Shown piece by piece: positions 61,157 to 64,000 of a DNA stretch of 64,000 nucleotides. Under the pieces are notes generated by a model that worked only from the letters and a program-made list of their open reading frames with translations, made no database searches and was not told the DNA's origin. Every line of letters begins with the position of its first letter. Positions within the stretch are counted from its first letter, which is position 1. Position numbers and translations under genes: made by a program. The stretch comes from TK10-74A sp965217625 (GTDB taxonomy: Bacteria > Chloroflexota > Dehalococcoidia > Bin125), in the NCBI GenBank assembly GCA_965217625.1, contig OZ244557.1, positions 2,480,001 to 2,544,000 on the forward strand, in the 5' to 3' direction.

Positions 61157-63652
61157 TCACGACCGACGTCGCTCCAGTCCTCGCCGAACACGTGGAAGTT
61201 CTTCGGCTAGGGCTACCAACATGTCATCAGATATTCGAATCTTCGCGTCCGCCGCAATCGGAAGTTGTGTGACGTACTGATTCTCCGCCTCCTCTTGACT
61301 CCGGAGGTACTCGACGAATTGCTCAACTCGCCTAATTCGGTCCTCAAGGCTGGCTCGGTCTATGGAGATCGTTGCGAGCGAATCGAACAACTCAAGGGAC
61401 CTGATGGGCGTGTCGGTCGACACCAAGTTCAGATACGCGAAATTCTTGCACAAGTTGTAGGAGTAGTATTGGCCGCCGGATGTGATCCGCACGAAATCAG
61501 CACGATCTCCCCCTACGCGATGTCCATTCGAGGCTTCGATAAGCTTGTGTTTCAACAGCGGGTGTAGAGCTGCTCGCAGACCCCCCTCGTCGCTAACGAT
61601 GCCCTGGAATGATCGGAATAGACTCCCAACCTCAACGTAGCCCTTACCCGCGAGTGACTCGATACTCCTCATTGCATATAGATGGCGCATCAGCCGTAGC
61701 TTCGTGAAGTGCGAGCAGAAGCCGTCATCCTCAATTGAGAACACGTTGGCGATCAGACTCTTGCTTGAGTCGTAAAAGCGATAATCGCCAAACGCAACAC
61801 CGCGAATGAGGTGGTGAAGAGGTACAATATACGTACCTGTCTCGATCAGCAGCTTGAAGTATTCGTCCATGTTGGTGTGTCCCGAGCGCAGGAAGGTTGT
61901 GAAGAGATCGAGCCCGTGTCGAACATCCGTGGCTGCGAGTGATTCGAGAAACACCCGGGTCTGCGAGTCCGCCCGACCAAGGAACGACTCCACGAGAACC
62001 TGAAGGAAGCTCGCGAGAGGAACCTGCGTCACCGACCCAAGAGAGGTACTAAACGAGATCTTGCGATCCCCAACTTCGGTCTTGGCCAACTCCAGCCTCC
62101 GTGAGAGCACGTTCGCCAGCCGAGGGGGAGTCACCTGCAGCGCCTGCCGATGATACGCATCCAATGGCGGCTGATTGCGAAACCGCCAGAACGTCTCGCC
62201 CCGGATCGCCATGAGGACAACCATGTCCCAGCTGCGAGCGCGCTGGAACGCGAGGCGGAGTATCTCGGCCTGCCTCGCGGGCGGAAGCTGATCACCGTTA
62301 TCGAGTACAAGGCAGACCGTCGTTTGGTGCTGGGAGCGGAGGTAGCGGAGCAACCTGCCTGTGTGGGCCTCCGAGTCGTTGATCAGGTGCCTAAGCTCCT
62401 CTGAGAGACTCTGGTTGAAGGCAGTGCGATCCGACTCGTAGAGGGGCTTCATCAACCCTTTCTGGTATCTGGCCACTTCGGAGCGATAGACCTGCTGTAG
62501 TGTCTCCCACGATTCGAGATCGAACTCGGAGTGCTTCTCGCGCAGCTCTTTCTGGATTGCGAGGTCCACGGAACGTCCGATTTCGCTCGCGTCCTCAGGC
62601 ACATCGAGGAAATCGACGAATATGGGGATGACGCTCGTTCCCAACTCTTCAGACTTGAGGAACTCGAAGTAACGATGGAGGAAGGTTGTCTTCCCTGCCC
62701 CCACCCCGCCGACGATCAGTGTCACCGCGCCGTCAGATCGTTCTGCATCCACCTCTCTCACTAGCTCACTGAGGTTCGAGTCGAGTTGCGGAGCAGCCCG
62801 CCTAGTTGTCTCTACCCTTGTGACCGGCACGCTGAGATGGGGGACCACTCCCGCCAGCAGTTCATCCACCTGCCTGCCGTACTGGGCTTGCCGAGCGGAT
62901 TCGACGTATCCCTTCTCAAGGATCGTCCGCTTGTCTCGCGAGACTATGTCTTCGAAGTAGTGCCGGAGGACCGGATCGATGTGCCCAGTGATCGGGTTGC
63001 GATCAATCGGGTCGTCCGGGTGCGTGACAAGCTGATCGCGGAGAACTCTCGCGCCCTCTGGAGCAACCCTGATGGATCGTGGTGAGCGAAGCCTCCGCCG
63101 TAACGTGTCCAAGCACTGTCCCTGAGGGCTGAAGAGGTTCCAGAACTCGATGAAGTGATCGGTGATGTCCGGGAAGCCATTGAAGAGAACGGTGTCATGT
63201 CCACCGCTGCCGTCGTGGAAGGGCAGGGTTGCGGCGAGTTGGAGGCCGTTCGAGACCACGCCGACTGCGTGGCCTTGCTCACGGGAGTACGAGACAACCT
63301 GATCGAGTGCCGCCTTAAGATCTCGCGACTGCGCAAGAACCCCATCCCTCCTCGCCTCGCGAGTAATACCGACTGGCATCTCGAAGTAGTGCCCCGTGCG
63401 CTTGGCCTCGAGTACGAACGCGGTGTGGTCGTTCTGCACCACGTAGTCGCGATACCCTCCGTCCACTGTCCGGACTTCGCGCCTAATGCTCGCTTCGTCC
63501 CAACCCAGCACCTTGATCAGTAGTGCATCGATGATCTTCGAGCGTGTGTCGGACTCGTTCAGGCCGGAGCTCTGCCAGCGAGCTAGTTCGTGTGCGTGCT
63601 CATGCAGTGCGCGGAGTGCGTCATCGGCGGTGTGGATGACGGTGATAGACAT
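61157..63652 (-). CDS. Large nuclease-NTPase fusion protein, candidate single-gene defence system
   Basis: This 831-residue protein joins an N-terminal restriction-type nuclease domain to a P-loop NTPase. The nuclease shows LNESDTRSKIIDALLIKVLG and, in the PD-(D/E)xK core, GGYRDYVVQ (Asp69) with LEAKRTG (Glu82, Lys84). Walker A is GGVGAGKTT at residues 315-323, and a Walker B-like LVLDNGDQL lies at about 449-456. A long helical C-terminal half with no recognised repeats follows. The arrangement nuclease, STAND-like NTPase, C-terminal sensor resembles Avs-type antiphage proteins, though I cannot assign a subtype. Lower GC than neighbours suggests recent acquisition. It stands alone next to the AbrB/PIN pair. 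Confidence 0.82.
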   Translation of the reverse strand: MSITVIHTADDALRALHEHAHELARWQSSGLNESDTRSKIIDALLIKVLGWDEASIRREVRTVDGGYRDYVVQNDHTAFVLEAKRTGHYFEMPVGITREARRDGVLAQSRDLKAALDQVVSYSREQGHAVGVVSNGLQLAATLPFHDGSGGHDTVLFNGFPDITDHFIEFWNLFSPQGQCLDTLRRRLRSPRSIRVAPEGARVLRDQLVTHPDDPIDRNPITGHIDPVLRHYFEDIVSRDKRTILEKGYVESARQAQYGRQVDELLAGVVPHLSVPVTRVETTRRAAPQLDSNLSELVREVDAERSDGAVTLIVGGVGAGKTTFLHRYFEFLKSEELGTSVIPIFVDFLDVPEDASEIGRSVDLAIQKELREKHSEFDLESWETLQQVYRSEVARYQKGLMKPLYESDRTAFNQSLSEELRHLINDSEAHTGRLLRYLRSQHQTTVCLVLDNGDQLPPARQAEILRLAFQRARSWDMVVLMAIRGETFWRFRNQPPLDAYHRQALQVTPPRLANVLSRRLELAKTEVGDRKISFSTSLGSVTQVPLASFLQVLVESFLGRADSQTRVFLESLAATDVRHGLDLFTTFLRSGHTNMDEYFKLLIETGTYIVPLHHLIRGVAFGDYRFYDSSKSLIANVFSIEDDGFCSHFTKLRLMRHLYAMRSIESLAGKGYVEVGSLFRSFQGIVSDEGGLRAALHPLLKHKLIEASNGHRVGGDRADFVRITSGGQYYSYNLCKNFAYLNLVSTDTPIRSLELFDSLATISIDRASLEDRIRRVEQFVEYLRSQEEAENQYVTQLPIAADAKIRISDDMLVALAEELPRVRRGLERRRS

Positions 63653-63887
63653 CTGACCCCCGCACCGAGTGTAGGGTGATCCTCGCTCCGGCGGACAATC
63701 ACGCGGCCGTTGTCGGGCTCGCCCTCGCCCACCGTTGTCACTGTTTGGCCCGCTGGGGCCGGCGGCACCAGTGCCAGTCCTGGAGATCGCTAGTCCCTGC
63801 GCTGCCGGAGGGACTGGCCTCGCACCGCGAACAGGGCTTGGGAGCGCGGTGCCGGCCTGGTGATGTCCGGTGGACTCGCACCCGTCC

Positions 63888-64000
63888 CTACCCCCCGACG
63901 ACCGCCTCCACCGCCTCCCCCAGACGACCCAGCCCCTCTGACAGCGTCGCCTCTTCGATCGTGAGGGGAGGGAGCAGCTTGACGACCTCGTCCTCGCGGC
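63888..64000 (-). CDS. Class III aminotransferase, C-terminal end (partial)
   Basis: The minus strand from the right edge encodes REDEVVKLLPPLTIEEATLS, then LGEAVEAVV and stops at TAG 63888. KLLPPLTI is the last conserved block of class III aminotransferases such as acetylornithine, 4-aminobutyrate or diaminobutyrate transaminases. The rest of the gene lies outside the window, so the substrate cannot be given. It is not the same gene as the aminotransferase at 11589. Confidence 0.75.
   Translation of the reverse strand, partial: REDEVVKLLPPLTIEEATLSEGLGRLGEAVEAVVGG

Overview
The window is high-GC bacterial DNA dense with single-domain metabolic genes, oligopeptide-type ABC binding proteins with a Tat-like signal, a lipobox and a poly-Asp linker, xanthine-dehydrogenase-type oxidoreductases, SnoaL-like and VOC proteins, AbrB/PIN modules and very large secreted multidomain proteins. 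That mix fits an uncultivated Chloroflexota lineage (Dehalococcoidia/SAR202-like, marine or host-associated). No ribosomal or other phylogenetic marker is present, so the placement is an inference at low to moderate confidence.

Layout. 1-2936 (minus): a linalool dehydratase/isomerase-like gene interrupted by one in-frame UGA, an enoyl-CoA hydratase, and a HEPN/nucleotidyltransferase pair. 2995-6650 (minus): a DUF1800-DUF1501-NHL operon. 6995-10844: an ABC binding protein followed by degraded transporter pieces (SulP, SSF symporter, NCS2). 11025-18948: HicBA, a class III aminotransferase, a two-subunit molybdenum hydroxylase, a VOC protein, an AbrB antitoxin with a truncated PIN toxin, an SDR and a beta-hydroxyacid dehydrogenase. 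19082-28658: a separately encoded protease propeptide-like protein and a 2846-residue secreted subtilisin/PQQ-sugar-dehydrogenase/cadherin protein. 29137-36478: an amidase, a DUF3644 HEPN protein, SnoaL-like proteins and several broken genes. 36489-58638: a segment bounded by tRNA-Gly and a copy of that tRNA's 3' end, carrying a frameshifted alpha-2-macroglobulin, a 2175-residue LRR/cadherin secreted protein, a LysR regulator and a type I restriction locus without an intact hsdM. 58718-64000: a cobalamin-binding-type protein, a LOG-like protein, an intact AbrB/PIN pair, a large nuclease-NTPase protein and the end of another class III aminotransferase.

The most notable observation is at 549-581. 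The UGA that splits the linalool-dehydratase-like gene sits where the second active-site cysteine of that family belongs, nine residues after the first. It is followed at the canonical distance by a 7-bp stem with a GGUCU loop, the geometry and loop of the E. coli fdhF SECIS element. The gene is best read as one selenoprotein. A second theme is decay: at least ten loci keep only an N-terminal and/or C-terminal piece of a recognisable gene. A third is a concentration of defence-type genes (HEPN, PIN, type I RM, nuclease-NTPase).
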